Assembly: GCA_964500805.1 (NCBI GenBank)
Contig: CAZCQH010000022.1
Span: 1-64,000, forward strand
DNA: 64,000 nucleotides
Source: Ga0077555 sp964500805
GTDB lineage: Bacteria; Pseudomonadota; Alphaproteobacteria; Rhizobiales; Hyphomicrobiaceae
Direction of reading: 5' to 3'
The position numbers and the translations under genes were made by a program. Under the pieces are notes generated by a model that had not been told where the DNA came from, made no database searches, and saw nothing but the letters and a program-made list of their open reading frames with translations. Within the stretch, counting starts at the first letter, position 1. Each line of letters begins with the position of its first letter. Positions 16,397 to 25,259 of this stretch are shown here, piece by piece.

Positions 16397-16819
16397 ATGT
16401 TGCAGCCTTCATCGATTGCCCTCTTGATCACCTGCACGCTCAGCCTGGCGATGCCTGCTTTCGCGCAGTCGGCACAGGACGCCTTCGGCACGTGGCAGCA
16501 TCCCGAGAACGGCAGCCACGTCGAGATGTACAAGTGCGGCGACGGCCTTTGCGCCAAGATCACCAAAGTCATCGACGGCCAGAAGGCTGATGACAAGAAC
16601 CCCGACCCTTCGAAGCGAGGTCGGCCGATTATCGGGCTCGTCATAATGGCGGGCGCCAAGAAGAAAGGCGACAACGCCTGGACCGGATCGCTTTACAACC
16701 GCGCCGATGGCGCCAGCTACTCGGGCACCATCACTGTGAAGGGCAAGAACGAGCTGGATCTCACCGGCTGCACGGCAGTGGTTCTATGCAAAACGGTGAC
16801 GTGGAAGCGCGTTCAGTAG
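16397..16819 (+). CDS. DUF2147 secreted protein
   Basis: A 140-residue exported protein. A signal peptide (MLQPSSIALLITCTLSLA, cleavage near AFAQS, about residue 24) precedes the DUF2147 lipocalin-like barrel: GTWQHPENGSHVEMYKCG, LCAKITKV, the DPSKRGRPIIGL motif, and WTGSLYNRADGASYSG. Four Cys suggest two disulfides. Periplasmic; function unknown although such proteins are common in Hyphomicrobiales. Start ATG 16397 is preferred over the upstream GTG 16361 because it begins the signal peptide. Divergent from the DnaJ gene. Confidence 0.87.
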   Translation: MLQPSSIALLITCTLSLAMPAFAQSAQDAFGTWQHPENGSHVEMYKCGDGLCAKITKVIDGQKADDKNPDPSKRGRPIIGLVIMAGAKKKGDNAWTGSLYNRADGASYSGTITVKGKNELDLTGCTAVVLCKTVTWKRVQ

Positions 16820-16862
16820 TGTGCGGAAACGCGTCGTGCGGCATCGTCAATGCTTGGAAATT

Positions 16863-16929
16863 AAGAGGCTGGCTCGCGCCGCTCGATCTGCGGCCGAACC
16901 GCCCCGCTCGGTTCGCCAGCCAGCCTCTT
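16863..16929. terminator. 12-bp perfect stem, bidirectional terminator or structured RNA
   Basis: AAGAGGCTGGCT (16863-16874) pairs exactly with AGCCAGCCTCTT (16918-16929). The 43-base interior contains a further GAACCG/CGGTTC pairing. It follows the DUF2147 gene and faces the convergent beta-barrel gene. No long T-run follows, so a pure intrinsic terminator is not assured. Confidence 0.5.
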
Positions 16930-17075
16930 GCCGTGACTCTTAGATCAATCCCGCGCCTGGCGCGCGAGCCGAATCTCATTCGCGTGGCAATGTGCCAAGC
17001 CTGGGGAAAACGCGGCGCGATGAGCGCCAAAAGTCAACGATACGAGTGGCTTTTCCCAGGTTCGCTGCTGTGCAT

Positions 17076-18041
17076 TCAGCGTGCCGCCGTCGCTCCCCGT
17101 TGCCGGATCATCACACCGCCAATCAGGTTGTGGCTGGCAAGCGTGGTCGTCACCGTTCCGTCTGCCGGTGCCTCACCCCGCAAATATCGAAGCAGCTGGG
17201 CCGGGATGTCCCAATAACCCCAGCCACGGCTGTCGATGCCCGTCAGCGGCGCCGTGTAACGCGCCAAAGTGAACTTGTATTCGACGAACAGCGACACGCG
17301 CGACAGCCGGATCTCGATGCCCGTCAGCACCTGTCCGGCTGGGCCGGTATACTGGTACTCGTAGGTACGCCTCTCCTCGTCGGTGAACTGCACCTCCGTG
17401 TGCGGCAGCGACACGCCCGCGCCAATGCCGGCGTATGGCTGCAGCGCCGGCGTGATCCGGCCGAGCCGCGCCAAACCGTTCAGCGTCAGCATGTTGTGGC
17501 CGTGGCTGAACTCCAGATGCTTGAACGTCTTCTCGATGGTCTGCGGCTCAGGCGCCGGCTTGCCATTGCGCGTCCCCGAGAAGCGCACCACCTGACCCCG
17601 CTGCGAGATCGCCTTCGAGTGCGTAAAGTCGACCATTCCGCCGAAGGTACCCTCTCCCCATCGGATGGCACGCAGGCCATAGTAGATCGGGCTCTTGAAC
17701 GGCCGTCCGTCCCAATTCACGCCATGCACCGTCAGATCCGTGGTGCCATGTTTCAGAAAACGCAAATCGCTTGGGTAGGTGAACGGAATGCCACCGTATC
17801 CACCGTACTGCGTCTCGGGGGCGCCGCCGATCACGTCGGCAGGACCATCCTGGGCGGTTGCGGCGTCCCGATCTCGTCTGTCGTCCGAGACATCGGCCAT
17901 CAGCACCACAGAGGCCCACATCAGCAGCCCCGCCACGCCTGACACCGCACTGAAGAGGTCGATCACGGCTCCCTTCGATGTATCCCGTTCGGGCCGTGCC
18001 AGTCCGTCAAGACGACGGCAAGTCTCCTGTCGCGCGATCAT
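17076..18041 (-). CDS. outer-membrane beta-barrel-like protein, unknown function
   Basis: A 321-residue protein from ATG 18041. After a hydrophobic segment (IDLFSAVSGVAGLLMWASVVLM, signal or anchor) and a charged linker comes a region of alternating aromatic/hydrophobic beta strands: IYYGLRAIRWGEG, HGHNMLTLNGLARLG, LQPYAGIGAGVSLPH, LSRVSLFVEYKF. This resembles small outer-membrane barrels of the OmpA/OmpW/lipid A deacylase fold. The N-terminus is not a classical signal peptide because about 25 residues precede the hydrophobic stretch; a GTG start at 18098 or a Met inside the hydrophobic stretch are alternatives. No catalytic motif seen. Confidence 0.7.
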   Translation of the reverse strand: MIARQETCRRLDGLARPERDTSKGAVIDLFSAVSGVAGLLMWASVVLMADVSDDRRDRDAATAQDGPADVIGGAPETQYGGYGGIPFTYPSDLRFLKHGTTDLTVHGVNWDGRPFKSPIYYGLRAIRWGEGTFGGMVDFTHSKAISQRGQVVRFSGTRNGKPAPEPQTIEKTFKHLEFSHGHNMLTLNGLARLGRITPALQPYAGIGAGVSLPHTEVQFTDEERRTYEYQYTGPAGQVLTGIEIRLSRVSLFVEYKFTLARYTAPLTGIDSRGWGYWDIPAQLLRYLRGEAPADGTVTTTLASHNLIGGVMIRQRGATAAR

Positions 18042-18236
18042 GCCAGCGATTCCCCCATCGCATCCCTCGGCGCACTCCGTCACCCCGGCCGAGCCCACTG
18101 AGCTTTGACCGTGATCAAGTGTTCCCGCTCATCGGACCTTTTGCCGGCGAACCGCCCGGCCGAACCGCAGTTTCTTGATCACCACGCCCATCGAACCCGG
18201 TTGTGGCGCTGCATCGTAGGCGCTAATGCATCGCCA

Positions 18237-19199
18237 ATGACTGCGACATCGCGCACACTCAAGGCCGGTTCCGGCTCTTCCGCCCCGTCCTCCGGCGGAC
18301 GCGAGCTCCTCCTGCTCGAGTCGCGAGGCTTCGCCGACTACAGCCTGATCGACAGCGGTGATGGCCGCAAGCTCGAGCGCTTCGGAACCATTCTGGTCGA
18401 CCGGCCCGAGCCGCAGGCACTCTGGAAGCCCATGCTCGGCGCCGCCCGCTGGAACCAGGCACACGCGGTTTTCTCTGGCGAGGGCGAGGACGAAGCCGGC
18501 AAATGGCGCGTCCAGGGTGCCGTCCCCGAGACTTGGCCGATCGGCCTGAAAGGCGTGACGTTGCTTGGCCGCCTCTCCGCCTTCCGCCATCTCGGGCTCT
18601 TCCCTGAGCAGCTGCCGCATTGGGAGTGGATGCTCGAGGCAATTACCGCATTCAAGCCGAGCCCCGAAACCCCGCGAGCCCGCGTGTTGAACCTCTTCGC
18701 TTACACCGGTGCCGCCTCGCTGCTCGCCGCTAAGGCAGGCGCCGAGGTCACACATGTTGATGCATCGAAGAAAGCCATTGCCTGGGCGCGCGAGAACCAG
18801 GCCGCCTCGAAGCTTGGCGACGCCCCGATCCGCTGGATGCTGGACGATGCCCGCAAGTTCGTCGCCCGCGAGGTGCGCCGCGGGCGCCTCTATGATGTAA
18901 TTCTCGTCGACCCGCCCAAGTTCGGACGTGGCCCCGGCGGCGAGGTGTGGGACCTGTTCCAGCACCTGCCGCCGCTGCTCGACGATTGCATCAAGCTCCT
19001 CGCCAAGGATCGCGCGCGCCTGGTGCTCACGGCCTATGCGATTCGCGCGTCCGCGCTCTCCATCGGCCAGCTTCTTGCAGCATTGCTTGCGGAGAGACGC
19101 GGCACGATCGAAACCGGCGAGCTTGTCATCCGTGAGGAGAGCGGCGCACGCGGCATCTCGACGTCGCTCTTCAGCCGCTGGAGCGCAAGCAATGGCTGA
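18237..19199 (+). CDS. class I SAM-dependent methyltransferase, RlmI-like
   Basis: A 320-residue methyltransferase with the C-terminal Rossmann domain of the RlmI/YccW group. Motif I is NLFAYTGAASLLAAKAGA, followed by the acidic ribose loop HVDASKKAIAWARENQ, and the catalytic-loop motif VDPPKFGRG. RlmI-type enzymes methylate C5 of 23S rRNA cytosine, but this protein lacks a clear PUA domain, so the RNA target is uncertain. ATG 18237 is preferred; the upstream open frame is not protein-like. Its stop overlaps the start of the SpoU-type methyltransferase by 8 bases, so the two RNA-modification genes form one translational unit. Confidence 0.88.
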   Translation: MTATSRTLKAGSGSSAPSSGGRELLLLESRGFADYSLIDSGDGRKLERFGTILVDRPEPQALWKPMLGAARWNQAHAVFSGEGEDEAGKWRVQGAVPETWPIGLKGVTLLGRLSAFRHLGLFPEQLPHWEWMLEAITAFKPSPETPRARVLNLFAYTGAASLLAAKAGAEVTHVDASKKAIAWARENQAASKLGDAPIRWMLDDARKFVAREVRRGRLYDVILVDPPKFGRGPGGEVWDLFQHLPPLLDDCIKLLAKDRARLVLTAYAIRASALSIGQLLAALLAERRGTIETGELVIREESGARGISTSLFSRWSASNG

Positions 19200-20067
19200 G
19201 CCTGCCTTGCGCATCACCAGCCTGCAGAATGACCGTGTCAAATTCATTCGTTCGCTCGAGATGCGCAAAGCCCGCCGGGATTCGGGGCTGTTCGTTGCCG
19301 AAGGCGCGGCGCTGCTGATCACCGCCCGCGACAACGGCTGGGTACCGCGCACGCTGGTGATGGGTCCGGCAGCGGAGGAAGCGGAGGCCGCCCGCGGCTT
19401 GGTCGCCTGGGCCCGCGGCGCCGGTGCCGAATGCCTCGAGGTCTCCGCCGCCGTGCTCGAAAAAGTCGCCTCGAAAGAGAACCCGCAGAGTATCATCGCT
19501 GTGTTCGAGCAGCGATGGACGCAACTTCCCGGTTCCGGATCCGCTTCTGCTGCGCGCTCAACATCACCTGCAGGTTCAGCGCAAACGTTGGAAACCTCTG
19601 CGTCGCTTCAAGCCCCGCTCTGGCTCGCTCTCGAAGAGATCCGCGACCCCGGCAACCTCGGCACCATCATCCGCACGGCAGACGCGGCCGGCGTCACTGG
19701 CATCATCCTCGCCGGGCAGACGTGCGATCCCTATTCGCACGAGGCCGTCCGCGCCAGCATGGGCTCGATCTTTGCCATACCGCTCGCCCGCTCGGACCGT
19801 GATGGCCTGATCTCGATTGCCAAGTCGTGGCCGGGCACCGTCGCTGGCGCCCACCTCTCAGGCACTGTCGATTTTCGCAAGGCACGCTACAGTGCACCGA
19901 TCCTGCTTATGATGGGCAACGAAGGCGCTGGGCTCTCCCCCGAAGCCTCTGCCGTTTGCCGGCAGCTCGTGCGCATTCCCATGGCCGGCAAGCTCGACTC
20001 GCTCAACCTGGCCGTTGCCACCGCGCTGATGCTCTACGAGATTCGCCGGGCAGTTCTGAAAATCTGA
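19192..20067 (+). CDS. TrmH/SpoU-family RNA methyltransferase
   Basis: A 291-residue SPOUT enzyme. An N-terminal substrate-binding domain (LRITSLQNDRVKFIRSLEMRKAR...GLFVAEGAALL) precedes the knotted catalytic domain with the three family motifs: EIRDPGNLGTIIRTADAAG, MMGNEGAGLS and IPMAGKLDSLNLAVATALMLYE. It would 2'-O-methylate rRNA or tRNA. A Ser/Ala/Thr-rich low-complexity linker (about 113-140) joins the two domains and is unusual for the family. Start ATG 19192 overlaps the upstream methyltransferase by 8 bases. Convergent with the SDR gene, only 4 bp apart. Confidence 0.93.
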   Translation: MAEPALRITSLQNDRVKFIRSLEMRKARRDSGLFVAEGAALLITARDNGWVPRTLVMGPAAEEAEAARGLVAWARGAGAECLEVSAAVLEKVASKENPQSIIAVFEQRWTQLPGSGSASAARSTSPAGSAQTLETSASLQAPLWLALEEIRDPGNLGTIIRTADAAGVTGIILAGQTCDPYSHEAVRASMGSIFAIPLARSDRDGLISIAKSWPGTVAGAHLSGTVDFRKARYSAPILLMMGNEGAGLSPEASAVCRQLVRIPMAGKLDSLNLAVATALMLYEIRRAVLKI

Positions 20068-20071
20068 ACGC

Positions 20072-20917
20072 TCACGTTCGCGCGATGATTCGATCGAGAA
20101 CCGAATCCGGGAAGAGCCGCTTCAGAACCGCCGCTGCATGCGTCGGCAATCCGACTCGGTAACGCGCGCGAGGACGAGGCGACTCCAGCGCATGAATGAG
20201 TTTCGCCACTACCGCCTCGGGTCCAAGCCTGAACCGGCTTGATGCGTTCTGGCCCTGCTCCATCTCCTTCATGCGCCTGAGATAGAATGCGCGGTGCGGC
20301 GAGGCCTCGACAGAAATGCTCTTTCGGAACACGGCCAGCGTAGACGCTACGAATTCGGTCTCTATGGGCCCCGGCTCGATCAGCGAAACCTGAATGTTCG
20401 CCGGTTTGAGCTCGATGCGCAGAGCGTCGGACAGCGCCTCTAGCGCGTACTTGGAAGCGCTGTAGGCTCCGCGATAAGGCCCCGAGATCAAGCCCAGAAC
20501 CGACGAGCACATCACGATACGCCCGTGCCCTTGTGCCCGCATGGCCGGAACGATCCGCCGGGTCAAATCGTGCGCGGCGATGACGTTCACCTCCAGGTGT
20601 CTGCGCAGCTGATCGGCCGAGATGTCCTCCATGGCGCCGATCAGCCCGTAGGCCGCATTGTTATAGAGCGCGTCGAGCTTGTTGACGGTGCGCCGCAGCG
20701 CTTCTTCTGCGCAAGCTGCAACCGACGCTTGATCCGACAGCTCGCACGCGATCGTCTCGAGCCCGTCTTCCCGCGCGAGCCGCTCGAGATCGGCAGGTTT
20801 GCGTGCGGTTGCGAGCACCCGCCAGCCACGCGACTTCAGCGTGCGCGCCGCAGCAAGGCCGATACCCGAGGAGCAGCCCGTGATCAAGATCGACCGGTTG
20901 GGCTTCGATTGGCTCAT
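20072..20917 (-). CDS. short-chain dehydrogenase/reductase (classical, intact)
   Basis: A 281-residue SDR with TGCSSGIG (14-21), the NNAAYG motif and an intact active site: Ser in MCSSVLGLISG and Tyr-x-x-x-Lys in YSASKYA. The C-terminal extension (residues 230-281, including RARYRVGLPTHAAAVLKRLFPD) is that of the retinol/17-beta-hydroxysteroid-dehydrogenase-like SDRs often seen in bacteria. Cofactor is probably NADP(H), given the Arg pair in ATARKPADL. It lies 79 bp downstream of the NIPSNAP gene on the same strand. Substrate not predictable. Confidence 0.92.
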   Translation of the reverse strand: MSQSKPNRSILITGCSSGIGLAAARTLKSRGWRVLATARKPADLERLAREDGLETIACELSDQASVAACAEEALRRTVNKLDALYNNAAYGLIGAMEDISADQLRRHLEVNVIAAHDLTRRIVPAMRAQGHGRIVMCSSVLGLISGPYRGAYSASKYALEALSDALRIELKPANIQVSLIEPGPIETEFVASTLAVFRKSISVEASPHRAFYLRRMKEMEQGQNASSRFRLGPEAVVAKLIHALESPRPRARYRVGLPTHAAAVLKRLFPDSVLDRIIART

Positions 20918-20996
20918 GCGCCGCTCCGGCTAGACGTAAACGCCCCCGCCGACCGCAATTGAGATCAAGCGGGGGCTCGAGCTCTGATTCAGCTGC

Positions 20997-21320
20997 TCAC
21001 TGTGCCGTCGACAGGCGGGTTGACACGATCCGCTGTACATTGATTGCCGAGCGATCGATTAAGTCCCCGACCTTCGGACTGATGACGTTCTTCCAGTGAT
21101 CGCTCTCGTAGACCGCCTTGTAGAGCCGCTCCTTCTCCGCCTCGCTCTCGAAGCGGCGCAGCCACACGTAGATGCTCTCGTCGGTCTCGCCGCGGAAGCT
21201 GCCCGTGATCACCGCGCCTTTGGAGATCTGAAACGGGATGATTTCGCCTTCCATCAGCTCCAGCCAAGACTGCATCTTGCCAGGCTTGATCTTGTATTGA
21301 CGCAACTCGTAGAACGCCAT
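20997..21320 (-). CDS. NIPSNAP family protein
   Basis: A 107-residue ferredoxin-like alpha/beta protein (dimeric alpha-beta barrel) of the NIPSNAP family. The family pattern YELRQYKIKPGKMQSWLELM at the N-terminus, GSFRGETDESIYVWLRRF in the middle and SDHWKNVISP are visible. Bacterial members accompany catabolic enzymes but have no defined reaction. Divergent from the metC-like gene and upstream of the SDR. Confidence 0.9.
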   Translation of the reverse strand: MAFYELRQYKIKPGKMQSWLELMEGEIIPFQISKGAVITGSFRGETDESIYVWLRRFESEAEKERLYKAVYESDHWKNVISPKVGDLIDRSAINVQRIVSTRLSTAQ

Positions 21321-21491
21321 GGTGGATCTCCGTTGTTAAGGTCGACGGATTGGCACTATAGAACCGGCGTCGCGTCCAACGCCACGAGAATGACGCGTAC
21401 GGTTTTGTTCGGCGCCAAGCGTAGAATGCAGAGCAGACCGCTTTTCGCGTTCCTGAAGCCCGCCACATCAACTGCACGGAGCAAGTCCGCA

Positions 21492-22637
21492 ATGAGCAAG
21501 ACAATGAAGCCCGAGACCATTGCGGCGCAGGCTGGCGGCCTGATCGACGAGTTGACCGGCGCCATCGTCCCGCCGATCCAGATTGCCACCACATACATCC
21601 GCGATCCTGACAACCAGTACCGCCGTGGCTACGACTATTCGCGCCCCGACAATCCGGTCGTGCGCCTGGCAGAGGATGTGCTCTGCCAACTCGAAGGCGG
21701 TGCCCAATGCCAGATGTTCGGCTCGGGAATGGCCGCCGCCACAGCTGCGTTCCTGTCCCTCGAGCGGCCCGCGCATGTGGTTGCACCGAACGTGATGTAT
21801 TGGGCGCTGAAGAAGTGGCTTGCCGAGCAGGCACCGTCGCATGGAATTAGCGCAACCTTCGTCGATGCCACGAGGCTTGACGCCATCGGTGCCGCTATCC
21901 GGCCCGCTGGGACGCGTCTGATCTGGACAGAGACGCCAGCCAATCCGCTGTGGGGAGTGACGGACATTCGTGGTGCCGCTGACCTTGCGCATCGAGCCGG
22001 CGCGCTTCTCGCCGTGGACGCGACGGCCTCGACCCCGGTGCTCACGCAGCCTCTGGCACTCGGTGCCGACGTGGTGATGCACTCGGCGACCAAATATCTC
22101 AACGGCCATTCCGACGTGATGGCTGGTGCGCTTGTCTTCCGGAACAAGGACGCCTACGCCCAGCGCGCCAACCGCCACCGGTCGAACCTCGGGGCGATTC
22201 TGGGCCCGTTCGAGGCTTCACTGCTCTTGCGCGGGATGCGCACGCTCCACATTCGCGTCCGCCACCAATGCGCCTCGGCGATGGCTATAGCGCGACACTT
22301 CTCGCGCGATCCGCGGATCATCGAGGTTCTCTATCCGGGGCTCGACTCGCATCCGGGGCACGGCATCGCTGCTGCGCAAATGAGGGGCGGCTTCGGCGGC
22401 ATGCTGTCGGTGCGCGTCAAAGCCGGTGAGGCGGCGGCGATCCGCGCGGCGGCCAATGTCAAGATCTGGAAACGCGCAACGTCTCTCGGTGGCGTAGAAA
22501 GCCTGATCGAGCACCGCGCTTCGGTGGAAGGTGCCGGGACGCCATGCCCGCCCGACCTGCTGAGGCTTTCGACAGGCCTGGAGGATACGGCTGACCTGAT
22601 CCAGGACTTGGAACAGGCCCTTGGTGCCAACGCCTGA
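21492..22637 (+). CDS. metC: PLP-dependent Cys/Met metabolism enzyme (cystathionine beta-lyase-like)
   Basis: A 381-residue gamma-family PLP enzyme. The internal aldimine Lys201 is in HSATKYLNGHSDVMAG; other signatures are IQIATTYIRDPDN, YDYSRPDNPV, the Gly-rich FGSGMAAATAAF and ETPANPLWGVTDI. It would cleave cystathionine (beta or gamma) or a related thioether such as O-acetylhomoserine. Cystathionine beta-lyase is the most likely annotation but the family cannot be subdivided by eye. ATG 21492 (MSKTMKPET) is chosen; 69 bp upstream, ATG 21426 is in frame. A strong terminator follows. Confidence 0.85.
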   Translation: MSKTMKPETIAAQAGGLIDELTGAIVPPIQIATTYIRDPDNQYRRGYDYSRPDNPVVRLAEDVLCQLEGGAQCQMFGSGMAAATAAFLSLERPAHVVAPNVMYWALKKWLAEQAPSHGISATFVDATRLDAIGAAIRPAGTRLIWTETPANPLWGVTDIRGAADLAHRAGALLAVDATASTPVLTQPLALGADVVMHSATKYLNGHSDVMAGALVFRNKDAYAQRANRHRSNLGAILGPFEASLLLRGMRTLHIRVRHQCASAMAIARHFSRDPRIIEVLYPGLDSHPGHGIAAAQMRGGFGGMLSVRVKAGEAAAIRAAANVKIWKRATSLGGVESLIEHRASVEGAGTPCPPDLLRLSTGLEDTADLIQDLEQALGANA

Positions 22638-22653
22638 CTATGCCCCGGAATGA

Positions 22654-22682
22654 AAAAGGCCCGGATGTGATCCGGGCCTTTT
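22654..22682. terminator. bidirectional Rho-independent terminator
   Basis: A perfect 13-bp stem (AAAAGGCCCGGAT at 22654-22666 with its complement at 22670-22682) around a three-base loop. The stem carries A-run and T-run ends, so it can serve both the metC-like gene and the convergent repeat-protein gene. Confidence 0.9.
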
Positions 22683-22740
22683 CAGCGGCTTCACTTACGG
22701 GAGAGGAAATGCGTGCCGCAACGCAATCCGACGTCTCGGG

Positions 22741-22992
22741 TTATGGCGCGCTGCTTTGCAGGTCGCCAAACACGCCGTCCGTGCGCGGGGCGCTGTCACG
22801 CAAGTCGTCGAACACCGAGCGGGGAGCCGTGTCACGCAGGTCATCGAAGATCGAGCGCGGCGCGGAATTCTGGATGTCCGTGAAGATGTCGGCGCGCGGG
22901 GCCGTGTCGCGGAGGTCGTCGAAATAGGTGCGGGCTTGTGCCGAGCCGGCGACGAGGCCGAGGGCGAGGAGTGCAGCAAGAGCGGTCTTCAT
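22741..22992 (-). CDS. secreted miniprotein with five FDDLRDTAPR-type repeats
   Basis: An 83-residue protein. A textbook signal peptide (MKTALAALLALGLVAGSAQA) is followed by five tandem units of about 12-14 residues: YFDDLRDTAPRAD, IFTDIQNSAPRS, IFDDLRDTAPRS, VFDDLRDSAPRTDG and VFGDLQSSAP. Almost the whole mature protein is repeats, with an invariant aromatic-x-Asp-Leu/Ile core and an Ala-Pro-Arg end. There is no Cys. It should be periplasmic or secreted; a repeated short binding motif or a solenoid is possible, but I recognise no characterised family. It has its own promoter region (265 bp upstream) and a strong terminator. Confidence 0.85.
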   Translation of the reverse strand: MKTALAALLALGLVAGSAQARTYFDDLRDTAPRADIFTDIQNSAPRSIFDDLRDTAPRSVFDDLRDSAPRTDGVFGDLQSSAP

Positions 22993-23257
22993 GATCAGTC
23001 TCCGTCCATTTAAAGGGCTCGAGTAGGATTTGGCTTTTTTGGCTCAGACCATCTCACGCGAGCGGGTTGATTTCTCAGGTTCCGTTTCGTCGGCGATGTA
23101 TGTCATAGCTCACGAGGCGTATATGCGCCCTGCCCTCCCACGAAGCAAATCACCTTGCGTCACGTAGGCGTGAGAGGTCTTGTGATCGGCCGTGAAGATC
23201 TTGTGTGCGCGGATTTCGAGAAGATGCTGCCTGCAAACCGTCTGCGGTCAGCCTCTT

Positions 23258-25093
23258 TCAGCCCTCGATCTCGGAACGGAGCAATTCCAGCTCCAGCCAC
23301 TGCTCCTCGGCGGCCGCAAGCTCGCCTTGTGCAGCGGCGAGGCGCGAGGTCGCTGCATCGAAGGCCTTCGCATCTTTGCGGAAGAGATCCGGATCGGCGA
23401 GCTTGACGCCGAGAGCCGCCACCTCTGCCTCGAGCTTTGCAATCGCCTTCGGCAACATCTCGAGCGCGTGCTTCTCCTTGAACGACAGCTTGCGCTTCGT
23501 GGCGATTGGATCGGCCGTCGGGCGTGCAGGCGTTTCCGGCACGGGATGGACCAGCTTGCCGGCTGCTTTCACGTCAGCACCTGCAGTTGCTCGCTTCAAG
23601 TCCTCGCCCTTGCGCTGCGCGAGCATGTCGCTGTAGCCGCCCGCGTACTCGATCCAGCGGCCATCGCCCTCAGAAGCGACGACGGACGTCACGACGCGAT
23701 CCAGGAAATCACGGTCATGGCTCACCAGCAGCACCGTGCCCTGGTAGTCGTCGAGCAGCTCCTGCAGCAGATCAAGCGTCTCGAGATCGAGGTCATTGGT
23801 CGGCTCGTCCAGCACCAGCAGGTTTGATGGCTTAGCGAGCGCACGCGCCAGCATCAGCCGGCCACGCTCACCGCCTGAAAGCACACGCAGCGGCGTCCGG
23901 ATCTGCTCCGGCGTGAACAAAAAATCCTTCATGTAGCTTGCGACGTGCCGAGCCCGTCCGCCGATCACCACCTGATCGCCCCGCCCCCCGGTCAACGCTT
24001 CGGCTACTGTCCAGTTCGGATTGAGCGCCTCGCGCCGCTGATCGAGCGTGACCATCTCGATTTCCGTGCCAAGCTTCAGCGTGCCCTCATCTGGCGCCAG
24101 TGTACCGATGAGCAAGTTGATCAGCGTCGTCTTGCCTGCTCCGTTCGGACCCACGATGCCGACACGGTCTCCTCGGCCAATTCGCAGCGACAAGTCCCGC
24201 ACGATCGCGCGCCCATCGTAGCTCTTGCACAAGCCGGCTGCCTCGATGACACGCTTTCCGGACTGCCCCGCTTCGACCGCCTCCATGCGCACGTTGCCCT
24301 GAACGTGCCGCTGCTCGCGGCGCTCTGTCCGCATCTCTGCGAGCCGCGCAACCCGCCGCACATTGCGCTTGCGCCGTGCCGTCACGCCACCGTGCATCCA
24401 CTGCTGCTCGCGCTCGATGCGGCGGTCGAGCTTGTGCCGCTCCAGCTCCTCCTGCTCCAGAAGCTCGTCGCGCCAGGCTTCGAAGGCGCCGAAGCCCTTG
24501 TCGAGCCGCTGCGTCCGGCCGCGATCGAGCCACACCGTCGTGCGCGACAGCGTCTCGAGAAACCGCCGGTCGTGGCTGATCATCACGATCGCCGCGTTGA
24601 GGCGCTTCAATTCCGCCTCCAGCCACTCGATGGCCGGCAGGTCGAGGTGGTTGGTCGGCTCGTCGATCAGCAGCACATCCGGGTTCGAGGCCAGCGCCTG
24701 CACGATCGCGGCCCTTCGCGCCTCGCCGCCGGAGAAGGCCGCCGGGTCGGCGTCGGCATCGATGCTGAGCTCACCCAGCAGTGCGCGGGCCCGGTTGGCG
24801 TCGTCCGCCGGCCCGAGCCCCGCTTCCACGAATGCCAAGGCTGACGGAAACCCGGAGAGATCCGCCTCCTGCGGCAGGTACGCGATGCGCGCGCCCGGAT
24901 GCGCGAATCTCTCGCCGCGGTCGGGCTCCACCCGCCCCGCCGCGATCTTCAGCAGCGTCGACTTGCCGGAGCCGTTCCGCCCGACGAGGCAGATGCGATC
25001 GCGCGGCGACACACTGAAATCGGCCCCGGTCAGCAATGGCGTGCCGCCGAAGCTCAGATGGATGTCGCGAAGGGCCAGCAGCTCTGTGCTCAT
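23258..25093 (-). CDS. uup: ABC-F ATPase, Uup type
   Basis: A 611-residue soluble protein with two ABC domains and no membrane segment. Domain 1: Walker A GRNGSGKST, signature FSGGEARRA, Walker B LLIDEPTNHLD. Domain 2: GPNGAGKTT, LSGGERGRL, LVLDEPTNDLD. A charged inter-domain linker (about 205-285, P-site tRNA interaction motif region) and a C-terminal coiled coil (about 535-611, KEKHALEMLPKAIAKLEAEV) identify Uup rather than EttA. ABC-F proteins act on stalled ribosomes; Uup also limits transposon precise excision in E. coli. Divergent from uppP with 166 bp between. Confidence 0.93.
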   Translation of the reverse strand: MSTELLALRDIHLSFGGTPLLTGADFSVSPRDRICLVGRNGSGKSTLLKIAAGRVEPDRGERFAHPGARIAYLPQEADLSGFPSALAFVEAGLGPADDANRARALLGELSIDADADPAAFSGGEARRAAIVQALASNPDVLLIDEPTNHLDLPAIEWLEAELKRLNAAIVMISHDRRFLETLSRTTVWLDRGRTQRLDKGFGAFEAWRDELLEQEELERHKLDRRIEREQQWMHGGVTARRKRNVRRVARLAEMRTERREQRHVQGNVRMEAVEAGQSGKRVIEAAGLCKSYDGRAIVRDLSLRIGRGDRVGIVGPNGAGKTTLINLLIGTLAPDEGTLKLGTEIEMVTLDQRREALNPNWTVAEALTGGRGDQVVIGGRARHVASYMKDFLFTPEQIRTPLRVLSGGERGRLMLARALAKPSNLLVLDEPTNDLDLETLDLLQELLDDYQGTVLLVSHDRDFLDRVVTSVVASEGDGRWIEYAGGYSDMLAQRKGEDLKRATAGADVKAAGKLVHPVPETPARPTADPIATKRKLSFKEKHALEMLPKAIAKLEAEVAALGVKLADPDLFRKDAKAFDAATSRLAAAQGELAAAEEQWLELELLRSEIEG

Positions 25094-25259
25094 GCCCCGC
25101 TCATAGCGGGACGGCAGGCCCGGTCAAGCCGGCAGCACGATGCCGCCAAGCATCTGACAGCAGCGCGCTGTCTCGCCGCTTGGCAGCTTGCCGGAGAATC
25201 TTGCTATGGGGGTTCTCCGTGCCCGCCCGGGGCCGCGCCAGATCGGAAGGATCCCAGGA

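Noticed and set aside
16786..17217. 143-codon plus-strand open frame after DUF2147
   Set aside because: It runs through a long inverted repeat and the antisense of the beta-barrel gene, and its composition is not protein-like.
18129..19496. 455-codon minus-strand open frame
   Set aside because: It covers two recognised methyltransferase genes in antisense and has no domain-like sequence.
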